This document shows, one piece after another, positions 45,035 through 54,420 of a DNA stretch of 64,000 nucleotides. Source of the DNA: Flammeovirgaceae bacterium UBA7330 (GTDB lineage: Bacteria; Bacteroidota; Bacteroidia; Cytophagales; Cyclobacteriaceae); assembly GCA_002471275.1 (NCBI GenBank), contig DKPQ01000003.1, forward strand, positions 86,045 to 150,044. The letters are read 5' to 3'. The notes under the pieces are model-generated. The model made no database searches. It was given only the letters and a program-made list of their open reading frames with translations, and had not been told where the DNA came from. Both the position numbers and the translations under genes were made by a program. Position 1 is the stretch's first letter; the number at the start of each line of letters is the position of its first letter.

Positions 45035-46492
45035 CTATAGCTCTCTTCCTGTTAGTTTTTCATTGAGTATATCAGGAACAGGAGCCGCTGTGTCACCAGT
45101 CCACTTGTCTATTGCTTGCAGCATGTCCTGGACAAGCTCCGGATTTTTGGAAGCAACATCTTGAGTTTCTCCCAGATCTTCTTTCAGGTTGAAAAGCTCA
45201 TAAGTCTCGTACTCATAATAATAGATCAGTTTCCAATTGCCCCGCAACAAGGTAGTCGAGGGAACCGCTCTCCAGAAGTAATTGTCGGTTGAGTAGACCG
45301 GTAGAACCTGTTCTTTTGCTCCTGAGCCTTCCAGGTAGAGTGGAAAATGTAAAAAAAGATCTCTGTCCCTGTCCTGTTGCTCCTCTTTCAGGATACCAAG
45401 AAAGGACGTGCCATCTACAGGTTGAGAAGTAGGTAAAGCCGCACCAGATAGCTCTGCAAAAGTTGGCATAAGATCAATCCCTATGGCAGCGTAATCCGAT
45501 CTGCTTCCAGCCCTTACCACTTCAGGCCATCGAACGCAGAATGGAACTCGAATGCCTCCTTCGTAAAAGGTGCCTTTACCTGCTCGCAATGGAGCATTAT
45601 TAGTGAGCCTGGCCAGACCGCCATTGTCGGATGTGAAGATCACCAGGGTATTTTTATCAATGCCCAGCTCCTTTAGATGATCCATGACCCTTCCCACACT
45701 GAGATCCACTTGCTCTACCTCTGCTGCGTATGTGGGTACATAGCCCTCACCCTCAAAATCTTTTAGCTTTTCCTGATAGTATTCGATCCGCTCCTTTGTG
45801 GCCGACATCGGGGTATGGACTTCCCAATGTGCGAGATACACAAAGAAGGGTTGCTCCTGGTGTTTCTCAATAAAAGTAATGGCTGCATCAGTCAGTCTTT
45901 GGGCTACTGCTGTATCATTATAGTATCTCCCCTCGTCTCCATCTATATTTGAAATTTCTCCAAAAACTCCGGACGAAGAAAGGGAGTCAAACCCCTGGTT
46001 GTCATCACCAATATGCCACTTACCCAATCTTGCAGTAACATACCCTTTTTGTTTTAAAAGCTCTGCCAGCGACATAAACTCAGGAGCTACGTGGTTGTTG
46101 TTTACCTGGAAGGTATTGTAGGTGCTGTCTTCTCCCCTGGTTGGGACCTTGAATCGCATCTTGTCTACATTTCCCCTGGCGATACCATTGGGCAGATACA
46201 CATGGTGCCTGGGTGAATACATCCCTGTCATGATGCAAGCTCTTGAAGGTGCACAATTGGCCGCAGAGGGGTAAAACCGGTCAAAGATCATCCCTTCTGA
46301 TGCCAGTTGATCAATATTGGGTGTTTCATAGTATGTCTGACCATTGTATCCTACATCCATCCAACCCAGATCATCGGCAATGATCACAACAATATTGGGT
46401 GAAACATCCTCTTGTTTCTCAGGTGAACAAGACCACAGGTAAAAGCTACCAACCAGGATAGCTAGAGAAAATCGAAGTAGAGAAAAAATCAT
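45035..46492 (-). CDS. Sulfatase (family S1), lipoprotein
   Basis: A 485-residue sulfatase with lipoprotein signal (SFYLWSC, lipid Cys22). Metal motif IIADDLGWMD (about residues 37-46) and catalytic motif C80-A-P-S-R, canonical CxPxR. GKWHIGD, HWEVHTP and FTSDNGGLA segments complete the active site. The NCAPSRACIMTG context is like galactose- or hexosamine-type arylsulfatases, but the regiospecificity cannot be called. Its start overlaps the end of the preceding sulfatase by 4 nt (ATGA), so the two sulfatases are translationally coupled and probably act in sequence on one glycan. Confidence 0.93.
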   Translation of the reverse strand: MIFSLLRFSLAILVGSFYLWSCSPEKQEDVSPNIVVIIADDLGWMDVGYNGQTYYETPNIDQLASEGMIFDRFYPSAANCAPSRACIMTGMYSPRHHVYLPNGIARGNVDKMRFKVPTRGEDSTYNTFQVNNNHVAPEFMSLAELLKQKGYVTARLGKWHIGDDNQGFDSLSSSGVFGEISNIDGDEGRYYNDTAVAQRLTDAAITFIEKHQEQPFFVYLAHWEVHTPMSATKERIEYYQEKLKDFEGEGYVPTYAAEVEQVDLSVGRVMDHLKELGIDKNTLVIFTSDNGGLARLTNNAPLRAGKGTFYEGGIRVPFCVRWPEVVRAGSRSDYAAIGIDLMPTFAELSGAALPTSQPVDGTSFLGILKEEQQDRDRDLFLHFPLYLEGSGAKEQVLPVYSTDNYFWRAVPSTTLLRGNWKLIYYYEYETYELFNLKEDLGETQDVASKNPELVQDMLQAIDKWTGDTAAPVPDILNEKLTGREL

Positions 46493-47832
46493 TGGTTTAC
46501 TAAAAACGAGGTATCATTCAGGTGAAAGGGTACTTCAGTCTCCTTCTTCTGCAACAATTCCTCAAAATTCCTCCTCAATGAGCGTTCTTCTTCGCTCAGG
46601 CTTTTGAGTGGTTGTTCTTCCAGAGGATCTACTGATGTCCTGAGGAATCTGCCATCCTGATAAAGCTTATATTCTTCATTCATCACCCACCGGTTGTGGC
46701 CCCTGTTTCCCCACCTGGGAGAATAATGAATGAATACCTGATCCTTCGTCTCATCAGCTATTCCTGACAGAATAGAAAGGAAACTTTGACCGTCAGTAAA
46801 GAAGGTGGAAGGGTCAATATTGGCGATTTCAGTCAGTGTAGGCAGAAAATCCGCAAAATCGATCATCCCTTCAAATACACCTGGTTTGATCTTTTCCGGC
46901 CAGGTAGCAATAAAGGGCACATGATTTCCTGTGTTGATGGTTTTGCCCTTGGCTCCCCATACTGTGCCACTGACTACATCACTCTTCACACTCACATGGG
47001 TGCCATTGTCAGCCGTGAATATGAGCAGGGTATTTTCCCAGACCCCTTTTTCCTTCAGTTTGGCTTCAATCTGTCCGATCAGCTTATCCGTATACGCCAT
47101 CATATCTGCAAAATAGGCCGTGTCTTTCTCGTATCTTCTAGAAGGGTCGGCCCACTCCGGGGAATCAGGGGTGGGAACAAAAGGATCGTGTACCAGGGCC
47201 ATTGGATAATATACGAAGAAAGGACTTTCGGCATTCCGATCTATAAAGTCATTGATGTAATCTGTAAATATCTGAGGGCCATAAACATCCGGATCTCTTG
47301 GAAGATCCTTGCCATTTTGAGTGATCAAAGGGTTGGCAAAGCGCTCGCCATCTTTTTTGGGATGATGAAGCTGCCACAGACAATATTCATCAAAGCCAAA
47401 CTGATAAGGACGCTCCAGATCCTGGTTATTTGGATTGTCTCTATTTAGCCCATTCAATTGCCACTTACCCGCTATGCAGGTTTTATACCCGGCGTCTTTT
47501 AGCAGGTTTCCAAAGGTGATTTCTTTTGGATTCAGGTAACCAAAATCCTCATAATTGCGAAAGTTGTGCTTACCCGTCATGATCTTGACACGGGAAGGTG
47601 TACAAAGTGGCTGTGAGTAGCAATTGGTAAAACGGATACCCTGCGAAGCTAGTCGATCCAGGTTTGGGGTAGCATATTCCGTACTGCCATTCACACCGAG
47701 GCATTCATAGCCCATATCATCAGCCATGATCAGGATAATGTTTGGACGGGCATTTGACGTTTCTTGCGAGGATTCCTGTTTGCATTGAGCAAATAAAAGG
47801 GCAATGATGAGGTAGGTCGCTATTCGAATCAT
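46489..47832 (-). CDS. Sulfatase (family S1), lipoprotein
   Basis: A 447-residue sulfatase. I choose the ATG at 47832, which starts a lipoprotein signal (YLIIALLFAQC, lipid Cys17); an ATG at 47877 is in frame but places 15 extra charged residues before it. Metal motif IMADDMGYECLG (about residues 35-46), catalytic motif C77-T-P-S-R. AGKWQLNG replaces the more common GKWHxG (Gln for His), and FTADNGTHVSVKS follows. First gene of the operon sulfatase-sulfatase-propeller glycosidase-helical glycosidase. Divergent from the pirin gene at 47934, with about 100 bp between for both promoters. Confidence 0.92.
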   Translation of the reverse strand: MIRIATYLIIALLFAQCKQESSQETSNARPNIILIMADDMGYECLGVNGSTEYATPNLDRLASQGIRFTNCYSQPLCTPSRVKIMTGKHNFRNYEDFGYLNPKEITFGNLLKDAGYKTCIAGKWQLNGLNRDNPNNQDLERPYQFGFDEYCLWQLHHPKKDGERFANPLITQNGKDLPRDPDVYGPQIFTDYINDFIDRNAESPFFVYYPMALVHDPFVPTPDSPEWADPSRRYEKDTAYFADMMAYTDKLIGQIEAKLKEKGVWENTLLIFTADNGTHVSVKSDVVSGTVWGAKGKTINTGNHVPFIATWPEKIKPGVFEGMIDFADFLPTLTEIANIDPSTFFTDGQSFLSILSGIADETKDQVFIHYSPRWGNRGHNRWVMNEEYKLYQDGRFLRTSVDPLEEQPLKSLSEEERSLRRNFEELLQKKETEVPFHLNDTSFLVNQ

Positions 47833-47933
47833 ACTCCGAATATATGGATCTTTATGGAAATATTTTAATAACGGCATTCACTCGACCTTCCGTCGCATCT
47901 TCATTAACTTTGATCAAGTCATCATATTAATAT

Positions 47934-48812
47934 ATGTCAAATACTGATCTCATCATTGAAGAAAGACCCAGAGACATTGGGGACTTTCTTGTCGGCAGGT
48001 TTCTTCCTTTCCGTAAGAAGCGGATGGTCGGTCCATTTATCTTCGTAGACCACATGGGCCCCGCTACCATCAAGCCCGGAAGTTATATGGACATAGGCCA
48101 GCACCCACACATCGGGCTGTCCACGCTTACTTATCTTTTTGAAGGCGAGATCATGCATCGTGACACACTGGGAACGGAGCAAAGGGTGACGGCCGGTTCG
48201 GTAGGCTGGATGACTGCTGGTCGAGGGATTGTACATACGGAACGAACACCTCAAGACATGAGAGATGGCGGGACTTATTCCATGCATGGATTCCAGATTT
48301 GGGTAGCCTTGCCAAAACACCTGGAAAAAATGGATCCGCAATTTTCCTATGTCAAATCAGAAGACATACCCTCCTGGAATGAAAATGGCGTTTCATTCCG
48401 GCTGCTAGCAGGAAAGGGTTTTGGCAGAATATCCCCGGTACCTGTCTATTCAGACCTGTTCCTACTGGAAATAGATGTAAATCGAACCAGTGAATTTGAT
48501 ATCAAAGACAATCTGAAAGGAGAGATCGGAATCTGTGTGGTAGAAGGGTCCATTGATGCCTGTGGTCAGGTGGTAGAAAAAGGATCATTGCTGGTTTCCA
48601 AGGAAGAAAATGCCTGCAAGCTAAAAGTGAATGAAAACACCAAATTGCTCATCTTCGGGGGTCAGCCCTTTGAAGAAGAACGACTCATCGACTGGAACTT
48701 TGTGGCTTCAGATAAAGAGATCATTCAGGAAGCTAAGAAGAACTGGCAGGAAAAGAACTTTGAAATGGTTCCCGGCGAAACCGATTACATTCCGCTTCCA
48801 GTACCCGTTTAG
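47934..48812 (+). CDS. Pirin-family bicupin protein
   Basis: A 292-residue cytosolic bicupin. The N-terminal cupin keeps the full metal site: H57 and H59 in QHPHIG and H101 and E103 in VHTERT. Pirins bind iron; some have quercetin dioxygenase activity or interact with metabolic enzymes, but for Bacteroidota no role is firm. The second cupin (about residues 170-290) lacks metal ligands, as usual. It is transcribed away from the sulfatase operon and converges on the transporter gene (7 bp between stops). Its place in an algal sugar locus is unexplained. Confidence 0.9.
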   Translation: MSNTDLIIEERPRDIGDFLVGRFLPFRKKRMVGPFIFVDHMGPATIKPGSYMDIGQHPHIGLSTLTYLFEGEIMHRDTLGTEQRVTAGSVGWMTAGRGIVHTERTPQDMRDGGTYSMHGFQIWVALPKHLEKMDPQFSYVKSEDIPSWNENGVSFRLLAGKGFGRISPVPVYSDLFLLEIDVNRTSEFDIKDNLKGEIGICVVEGSIDACGQVVEKGSLLVSKEENACKLKVNENTKLLIFGGQPFEEERLIDWNFVASDKEIIQEAKKNWQEKNFEMVPGETDYIPLPVPV

Positions 48813-48818
48813 CCAGAA

Positions 48819-50438
48819 CTATTTCCCATTAAAGCTGATCATCACCCAGGCGACAATGGCCACTACCACGATACTGATCACAATGTCTTTCCAGGAGTAG
48901 CTGTTTTTATTGGCAGCCTTATCTTCATCGGAGATTGTACCATAAGTCAGTCCGGCCAGCTGTTCCATACTTTGAGGCTTTGTGGCAAAGCTCACACCCA
49001 GCACCAGCACCACGCAGAACAAGAAGAACCAGGCGCCAAAGGTCAGGAAATTGATGGTACCTATGGTATGCAAAATGCTTCCCGTAGTAAGGTTGGGTGC
49101 TGCGAGCTCCAACACAATCCGAATGGCACCAATCAGTGAACCCACGACAAGCGTGACATAGGCTCCATGCTGGTTGATACGCTTATAGAAGATTCCCAGG
49201 AGGAATACTGCTGCGATCGGAGGTGAGATATAAGCCTGAACTTTTTGCAGGTATTCATATAAGACTCCTGAAATATTCTGCATGATCGGGATCCATAATA
49301 TCCCCAGGATCACAACAATCCCAGTAGCTATCCTCCCAATATTCACCAATTTCTTCTCTGAGGTCTCAGGTCTTAATTTTTTGTAGATATCTACAGTAAA
49401 AAGGGTACTGCAAGAATTGAACACCGAGGCCAACGAGCTCATCAATGCAGCCAGCAATCCGGCTGCCACCAATCCTCTAAGTCCTGACGGCAACAGGTTA
49501 CTCATCAACACGGGAAAAGCCTGATCAGGGGTATCCCATTGGAGCTCCCCCTTCATTTTTAGGGTCAATGCAATCACACCTGGAATCAGGAATAGGAATA
49601 CCGGCATGAGTTTCAGCATAGATCCCCAGATCGCTCCTCTTCTCCCCTCTTTCAGGTTTTTTGCTGTTAAAGTCCTTTGCACGATATATTGATCCGTACA
49701 CCAATACCAGATCCCAACGATGGTACTTGTGATCACCAGTGAGGGCCAGGGGAAATCCGGATCAGACGGGGGTCTCCACATGTCGAAATATTCCGGACCC
49801 AGTGTGGCTTTCATTTCCGCCCATCCTCCTACGGCATCGAGACCAATGAATGTCAACACAGCTGCACCTAGTACCAGCACTACGGCCTGAAGCGCCTCCG
49901 TGTAAACCACGGCACGCATTCCTCCCAGTACCGTATAAATACCCGTCAACACCACGGTTGCCAAAGCTCCCACCCAGAAATTGATCCCCAACAAAGCCGA
50001 GACGACTACCCCACCTGCATAAATAGTGACCGAGACCTTGGTAAGCACATAGGCGACCAACGAAACCAGTGACAGGAACCATCGGGACTTTGCGCTGAAC
50101 CTTCTTTCTAAAAACTCCGGCATGGTGAAAACACCGCTCCTGGCGTAGAATGGCAGGAAGACCCAGCCCAAAATCAAAACGATCCATGCATGTAGCTCAT
50201 AGATGAGCAAAGGCATTTTATCTCCGGCACCCGAGCCGGCCAATCCTACCACATGTTCTGAACCAATGTTGGAAGCAAAAATAGAGGCTCCAACGACGAA
50301 CCAACCCACGTTCCGTCCTGCGAGGAAGTAGTCCTCTGTATTTTCATTTTTCTTGAGGATCACCCAAAGGGCAATACCAAAAAGAACCAGGAAATAGATG
50401 GCTATAAAAATCCAATCCAGTGCATCAAGACTTTTCAT
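48819..50438 (-). CDS. SSS-family sodium/sugar symporter (SGLT-type)
   Basis: A 539-residue integral membrane transporter with about 14 transmembrane helices. The family signature is visible as AGRNVGWFVVGASIFASNIGSEH (helix 1 region), YTVLGGMRAVVYTEALQAVVL, and GLRGLVAAGLLAALMSSLASVFNSCSTLFT with the sodium-site Ser/Ser near residue 340-350. It is closest in pattern to vSGLT-type sugar transporters. It lies 38 nt after araA as the last gene of the araB-araD-araA-transporter operon, so L-arabinose is the likely substrate. Inner membrane; sodium driven. Confidence 0.9.
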   Translation of the reverse strand: MKSLDALDWIFIAIYFLVLFGIALWVILKKNENTEDYFLAGRNVGWFVVGASIFASNIGSEHVVGLAGSGAGDKMPLLIYELHAWIVLILGWVFLPFYARSGVFTMPEFLERRFSAKSRWFLSLVSLVAYVLTKVSVTIYAGGVVVSALLGINFWVGALATVVLTGIYTVLGGMRAVVYTEALQAVVLVLGAAVLTFIGLDAVGGWAEMKATLGPEYFDMWRPPSDPDFPWPSLVITSTIVGIWYWCTDQYIVQRTLTAKNLKEGRRGAIWGSMLKLMPVFLFLIPGVIALTLKMKGELQWDTPDQAFPVLMSNLLPSGLRGLVAAGLLAALMSSLASVFNSCSTLFTVDIYKKLRPETSEKKLVNIGRIATGIVVILGILWIPIMQNISGVLYEYLQKVQAYISPPIAAVFLLGIFYKRINQHGAYVTLVVGSLIGAIRIVLELAAPNLTTGSILHTIGTINFLTFGAWFFLFCVVLVLGVSFATKPQSMEQLAGLTYGTISDEDKAANKNSYSWKDIVISIVVVAIVAWVMISFNGK

Positions 50439-50476
50439 ATTAGGTGCTGTTGAAGGTTGGGTGTTGAGTTAATGCA

Positions 50477-51964
50477 TTAAAAATGGTGATAATAAACCTC
50501 ATTCCAGCGTATCTGATCTTTAAAATTTCTAATGGAGGTGTCTTTATCAATAACCAGTAATTCAATATCCATCATTTCTGCCAGGTCTTCGAAGAACTCA
50601 GTATTTAGTGCCTTACTAAATACCGTATGGTGAGCGCCACCAGCCAGTATCCACGCATGCGCTGCGGTTTCCATATCCGGATAGCAATCCCATAATACCC
50701 TGGCAACGGGCAGTTTAGGTAGATTTTTTTTTGGTTTGATCGCTTTCACTTCATTGACGATCATCCTGAAACGGTTGCCCATATCAATCAGTGAAACATT
50801 GATGGCTTCGCCTTCATCCACATTGAATACTAGTCTGGCAGGGTCATCTTTGCCACCGATCCCTAATGGGTGAACCTCACATCGTGGTTTACCAGCGGCA
50901 ATGCTTGGACAAATCTCCAGCATATGGGAGCCTAAAACCAGTGAGTGATCTTCTCCGAAGTGATAGGTATAATCTTCCATAAAGGAGGTCCCACCTTCCA
51001 AACCCTGCTCCATTACCTTGGCTGCATGAAGCAAGGCTGCGGTCTTCCAATCGCCCTCTGCACCAAAACCATATCCGGCAGCCATCATTCGCTGGGAGGC
51101 TATCCCCGGTAGCTGTTTCATTCCATGCAGGTCTTCGAATGTATTGGTATAAGCTCCAAAATCGCCATCCTCTAAAAAGGCTTTCAGCCCCAGTTCAATT
51201 CTGGCCGCATCTTTTAGGGAATGGCTCTTTAGGACTGCATCTGTTATTTCATATGCTTCACTGTAAAGACGGATCAAACGGTCCACCTCCTCATCAGCAA
51301 TGGCATCAATGAACTGCACCAGGTCCCCCACTCCATAGCCATTTACACTGAAGCCGAATTTCATCTGGGCTTCTACTTTATCCCCTTCTGTGACTGCCAC
51401 TTCACGCATGTTCTCGCCGATCCGGGCAACTTTCGTGTTTTGTAGGACATGCCATCCGGCAGCCACACGTGACCAGGCACCAAGGGCTTTCCTCACTTTT
51501 TCTTCCTTCCAGTGGCCAACGATCACTCTCCTTTGCTTCCGCAACCGACTGACCATAAATCCAAACTCCCGATCTCCATGGGCAGACTGATTTTCATTCA
51601 TGAAATCCATGTCGATCTTGTCCCACGGGATTCCCTGGTTGTACTGTGTATGCAGATGCACCAGGGGCTTTCTAAGAGCATTGAGTCCTCGTATCCACAT
51701 CTTGGCTGGTGAAAAGGTGTGCATCCAGGCAATGACTCCAACACAGGATTTGGAGGTGTTGGCTTCTTCAAGGGCCGCATAAACCTCATCCGACGACTTC
51801 ACCACCGTTTTGTACTTTACCCTGACTGGAATGGATGAGCTCTCATCAAGTGCTTTAGCAATCTCTTCCGAATGCCTGGCTACATTTTTCAGGATTTCGC
51901 CACCGTAAAGGTCCTGGCTCCCAGTGATAAACCAGACTTCATAAGTATTTAAAGGCTTTATCAT
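50477..51964 (-). CDS. araA: L-arabinose isomerase
   Basis: A 495-residue cytosolic enzyme converting L-arabinose to L-ribulose. Full length for the family (about 500). Catalytic glutamates E304 (GFGAEGDWKTAAL) and E330 (TSFMEDYTYHF) and metal His347 (GSHMLE) and His446/447 (GGAHHTVFS) are in place, corresponding to E306, E333, H350 and H450 of the E. coli enzyme. The N-terminal VWFITGSQDLYG is diagnostic. Start codon is 2 nt after the araD stop; the operon order is araB, araD, araA, transporter. Regulated most likely by the AraR encoded divergently at 54421. Confidence 0.97.
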   Translation of the reverse strand: MIKPLNTYEVWFITGSQDLYGGEILKNVARHSEEIAKALDESSSIPVRVKYKTVVKSSDEVYAALEEANTSKSCVGVIAWMHTFSPAKMWIRGLNALRKPLVHLHTQYNQGIPWDKIDMDFMNENQSAHGDREFGFMVSRLRKQRRVIVGHWKEEKVRKALGAWSRVAAGWHVLQNTKVARIGENMREVAVTEGDKVEAQMKFGFSVNGYGVGDLVQFIDAIADEEVDRLIRLYSEAYEITDAVLKSHSLKDAARIELGLKAFLEDGDFGAYTNTFEDLHGMKQLPGIASQRMMAAGYGFGAEGDWKTAALLHAAKVMEQGLEGGTSFMEDYTYHFGEDHSLVLGSHMLEICPSIAAGKPRCEVHPLGIGGKDDPARLVFNVDEGEAINVSLIDMGNRFRMIVNEVKAIKPKKNLPKLPVARVLWDCYPDMETAAHAWILAGGAHHTVFSKALNTEFFEDLAEMMDIELLVIDKDTSIRNFKDQIRWNEVYYHHF

Positions 51965-51966
51965 AA

Positions 51967-52665
51967 TCAGCTTTGACCATAGTAAGCGTCCTTACCATGT
52001 TTTCTTTCATAATGTTTTTTAATGAGTGCCTCCCTAAGACGGGGGGCATCCGGGTTGATTTGAAGAGTGAGAAATGCCATCCTGGCCACTTCTTCAAGCA
52101 CCTTGCTGTTGTACACAGCCTTGGCCGCATCTTTCGCCCAGGTAAAGGGACCGTGATTGCCCAAAAGGACCATCTCTACTTCTTTATAATCAAGACCTTT
52201 ATCACTGAAGCAATCGATGATCTGCTGACCGGTCATGTGTTCATAATCCCCCTGAATGTGTTCATCCTTCATGGGCGGAGCGCAAGGAATGTCCTCCGTC
52301 AGGTGGTCAGCATGAGTTGTCCCGAAGATCGGAATGTCTTTTTGCGCCTGGGCCCAGGCTACTGAATAGGTAGCGTGTGTATGTGCGATACCCCCAATTC
52401 CTTCCCATTGATTATATAAAAAAGCATGTGTCTTCGTATCGGAAGACGGCCTCATCTTACCTTCCACAATCCTATTCTCAAGATCCAGAATCACGATATC
52501 TGCTGGTTTCAGCACCTCGTAAGGCACGCCACTTGGCTTGATGGCAAAGACACCATGGCTTTTGTCAAAAGCACTGACATTACCAAATGTATATATCACC
52601 AACCCCAGGGCATCCAGCTGCATATTGGCTTCGTAGCACTCCTCTTTCAATTCCTTATATGACAT
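51967..52665 (-). CDS. araD: L-ribulose-5-phosphate 4-epimerase
   Basis: A 232-residue zinc-dependent class II aldolase-fold enzyme converting L-ribulose 5-phosphate to D-xylulose 5-phosphate. Zinc ligands H95 and H97 (GGIAHTHATY) and H171 (GNHGPF), and the D76 in MRPSSDTKTH, fall at the same numbers as in E. coli AraD. GNVSAFD near residue 28 is the phosphate-binding region. It starts 1 nt after the araB stop. Neighbouring sugar acids could use the related fold, but the araA/araB context makes AraD secure. Confidence 0.96.
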   Translation of the reverse strand: MSYKELKEECYEANMQLDALGLVIYTFGNVSAFDKSHGVFAIKPSGVPYEVLKPADIVILDLENRIVEGKMRPSSDTKTHAFLYNQWEGIGGIAHTHATYSVAWAQAQKDIPIFGTTHADHLTEDIPCAPPMKDEHIQGDYEHMTGQQIIDCFSDKGLDYKEVEMVLLGNHGPFTWAKDAAKAVYNSKVLEEVARMAFLTLQINPDAPRLREALIKKHYERKHGKDAYYGQS

Positions 52666-52666
52666 C

Positions 52667-54328
52667 TCAATTCGTATTTATCTTTTGCTCTACAAAATCT
52701 CCCAGTGCAATATATTTTTGATAGATCTGCTGGTAAATCCTGACATTTTCAGCTTTTGGATGATAAGTCTTCTCGAAACCATTGCCCATTGCTTTCACCG
52801 CCGTGCCCATATCAGGATGTATACCTGCTGCCACAGCGGCATACATAGCAGCCCCTAAAGCTGGCGCCTGCTCGGAAACAGCCACCTTGATGGGCATATT
52901 CAGGACATCAGCCAGTGTCTGCATGATAAAAGAGGATTTTTTAGCTACTCCCCCAATACCCACTACAGTTTTGATCTCAACGCCCTCCTCAACAAACCGA
53001 TCTACGATCTTTTTAGAGCCAAAGCAAATGGCCTCTACCAGTGCTCGAAACAACTGTGGAGCATCCGTTCCCAGGCTCAGGTTGACAATGGCTGCTTTGA
53101 GCTGCTGATTGGCATCCGGAGTCCGGCGTCCGTTGATCCAGTCAAGCGCGATTGGTGAACCTTCATTGATGGGTGTTTTCTCTGCCTGCTGCGACAAAGC
53201 GGCGATCATGTCTTCCCTGATCTTCTCCAGCTCATCTACGGACATCGTATCCTTTAGGTAATTGTCGAGTGGCCAGGATATAAGATTTTTAAACCAGGCC
53301 AACACATCTCCAAAGGCTGACTGACCAGCCTCCAGACCGATCATACCTGGTAATACCGACCCATCCACCTGTCCGCAAATCCCTTTTACAGTTCGGTCAC
53401 CCACTATATCCTGGGAAGAAACAATGATGTCGCACGTTGAAGTACCCATGACCCGTACCAGAGTGTTTTCTTCTACCTCCGCTCCAACAGCTCCTGCATG
53501 TGCATCGAATGTTCCTACGGCTACCACTACGTCCTGACTTAATCCCAGTTTACCTGCCCATTCGGCTGACAACCTGCCTGCTGGCAGATTTGAGGTGTAG
53601 GTATCGAAATACAGATTTCGTTTGACTTCCACCAGGTAGGGGTCAAGTTTTGCCAGGAACTCATCGGCAGGTAACCCACCCCAGGACTCGTGCCACATGG
53701 CCTTATGACCAGCAGCACACCTCGACCTTCTGAAATCTTTCAGGTTTTCACCTCCAGTCAGGATGTATGTCATCAGGTCACAGTGTTCTATCCAGGAGTA
53801 TGCAGCCTTTTGAATTGCTTTATCCTCCCGGGCAATATGCAAGATCTTGGCCCAGAACCATTCAGTAGAATAGATCCCCCCTTCAAACCGGGTATAGTCC
53901 TCACCTCCCCAGTTCCTGGCTAGTTGATTGATCTCTTCTGCTTCTTTGATAGCTGTATGGTCTTTCCAAAGGACCATCATGCCGTTTGGGTTTTCCTGGA
54001 AATCAGGAGTGAGACACAAAGCTATTCCCTCCTGGTTTACCGGGATCGGTGAAGAACCCGTGGTATCCACACAAATGCTTTTGATCAAATGAGGATCGAT
54101 ACCGGAGGCTTTTACTACCCCTTGAATAGAGGCTTCCATACCTTCTACGTGATCTGCGACATGCTGTCTGAATTGATTTTTGGAAGGTTCGCAGTACTTT
54201 CCCTCTTTCCAACGCCTGTACCAGGACACTTCGCTTGCCCGGGTGGTTCCATCGGTGGTATCTACCAGAACTGCCCTTACGGAATCCGTTCCAAAATCAA
54301 GTCCGAGCACATGGGGGTTGTTACTCAT
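52667..54328 (-). CDS. araB: L-ribulokinase (FGGY family)
   Basis: A 553-residue kinase phosphorylating L-ribulose. The N-terminal LGLDFGTDSVRAVLVD is the FGGY phosphate-1 motif. GTFDAHAGAVGA carries the catalytic Asp (near residue 275), and GIGGVAKKSSFIMQTLADVLNMPI is the FGGY signature 2 region. Length matches AraB rather than xylulokinase. First gene of the araBDA-transporter operon. The 92-bp gap to the divergent araR contains the palindrome 54373-54391 proposed as operator. Confidence 0.95.
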   Translation of the reverse strand: MSNNPHVLGLDFGTDSVRAVLVDTTDGTTRASEVSWYRRWKEGKYCEPSKNQFRQHVADHVEGMEASIQGVVKASGIDPHLIKSICVDTTGSSPIPVNQEGIALCLTPDFQENPNGMMVLWKDHTAIKEAEEINQLARNWGGEDYTRFEGGIYSTEWFWAKILHIAREDKAIQKAAYSWIEHCDLMTYILTGGENLKDFRRSRCAAGHKAMWHESWGGLPADEFLAKLDPYLVEVKRNLYFDTYTSNLPAGRLSAEWAGKLGLSQDVVVAVGTFDAHAGAVGAEVEENTLVRVMGTSTCDIIVSSQDIVGDRTVKGICGQVDGSVLPGMIGLEAGQSAFGDVLAWFKNLISWPLDNYLKDTMSVDELEKIREDMIAALSQQAEKTPINEGSPIALDWINGRRTPDANQQLKAAIVNLSLGTDAPQLFRALVEAICFGSKKIVDRFVEEGVEIKTVVGIGGVAKKSSFIMQTLADVLNMPIKVAVSEQAPALGAAMYAAVAAGIHPDMGTAVKAMGNGFEKTYHPKAENVRIYQQIYQKYIALGDFVEQKINTN

Positions 54329-54372
54329 GGTAAGAATGGGTTAATATTACGTGAATATAGTAAATAAAATTT

Positions 54373-54391
54373 AAGTGTATTATTTACATTT
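54373..54391. promoter_or_regulatory. Putative AraR operator between araB and araR
   Basis: A 19-bp near-palindrome AAGTGTA-N5-TACATTT (arms 54373-54379 and 54385-54391, one mismatch). A second motif upstream of the GH51 gene (61832-61850) matches 17 of 20 aligned bases. It is overlapped by another perfect inverted repeat GTAAATAA/TTATTTAC (54360-54367, 54380-54387). Site placed 29-44 nt from both start codons, as expected for a repressor serving divergent genes. Confidence 0.65.
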
Positions 54392-54420
54392 AATTAAAAT
54401 AAAGGAATTGACTGGCTAAA

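Noticed and set aside
46786..47448. + strand open frame (220 codons)
   Set aside because: Fully antisense to the sulfatase gene at 46489-47832, without motif or start context.
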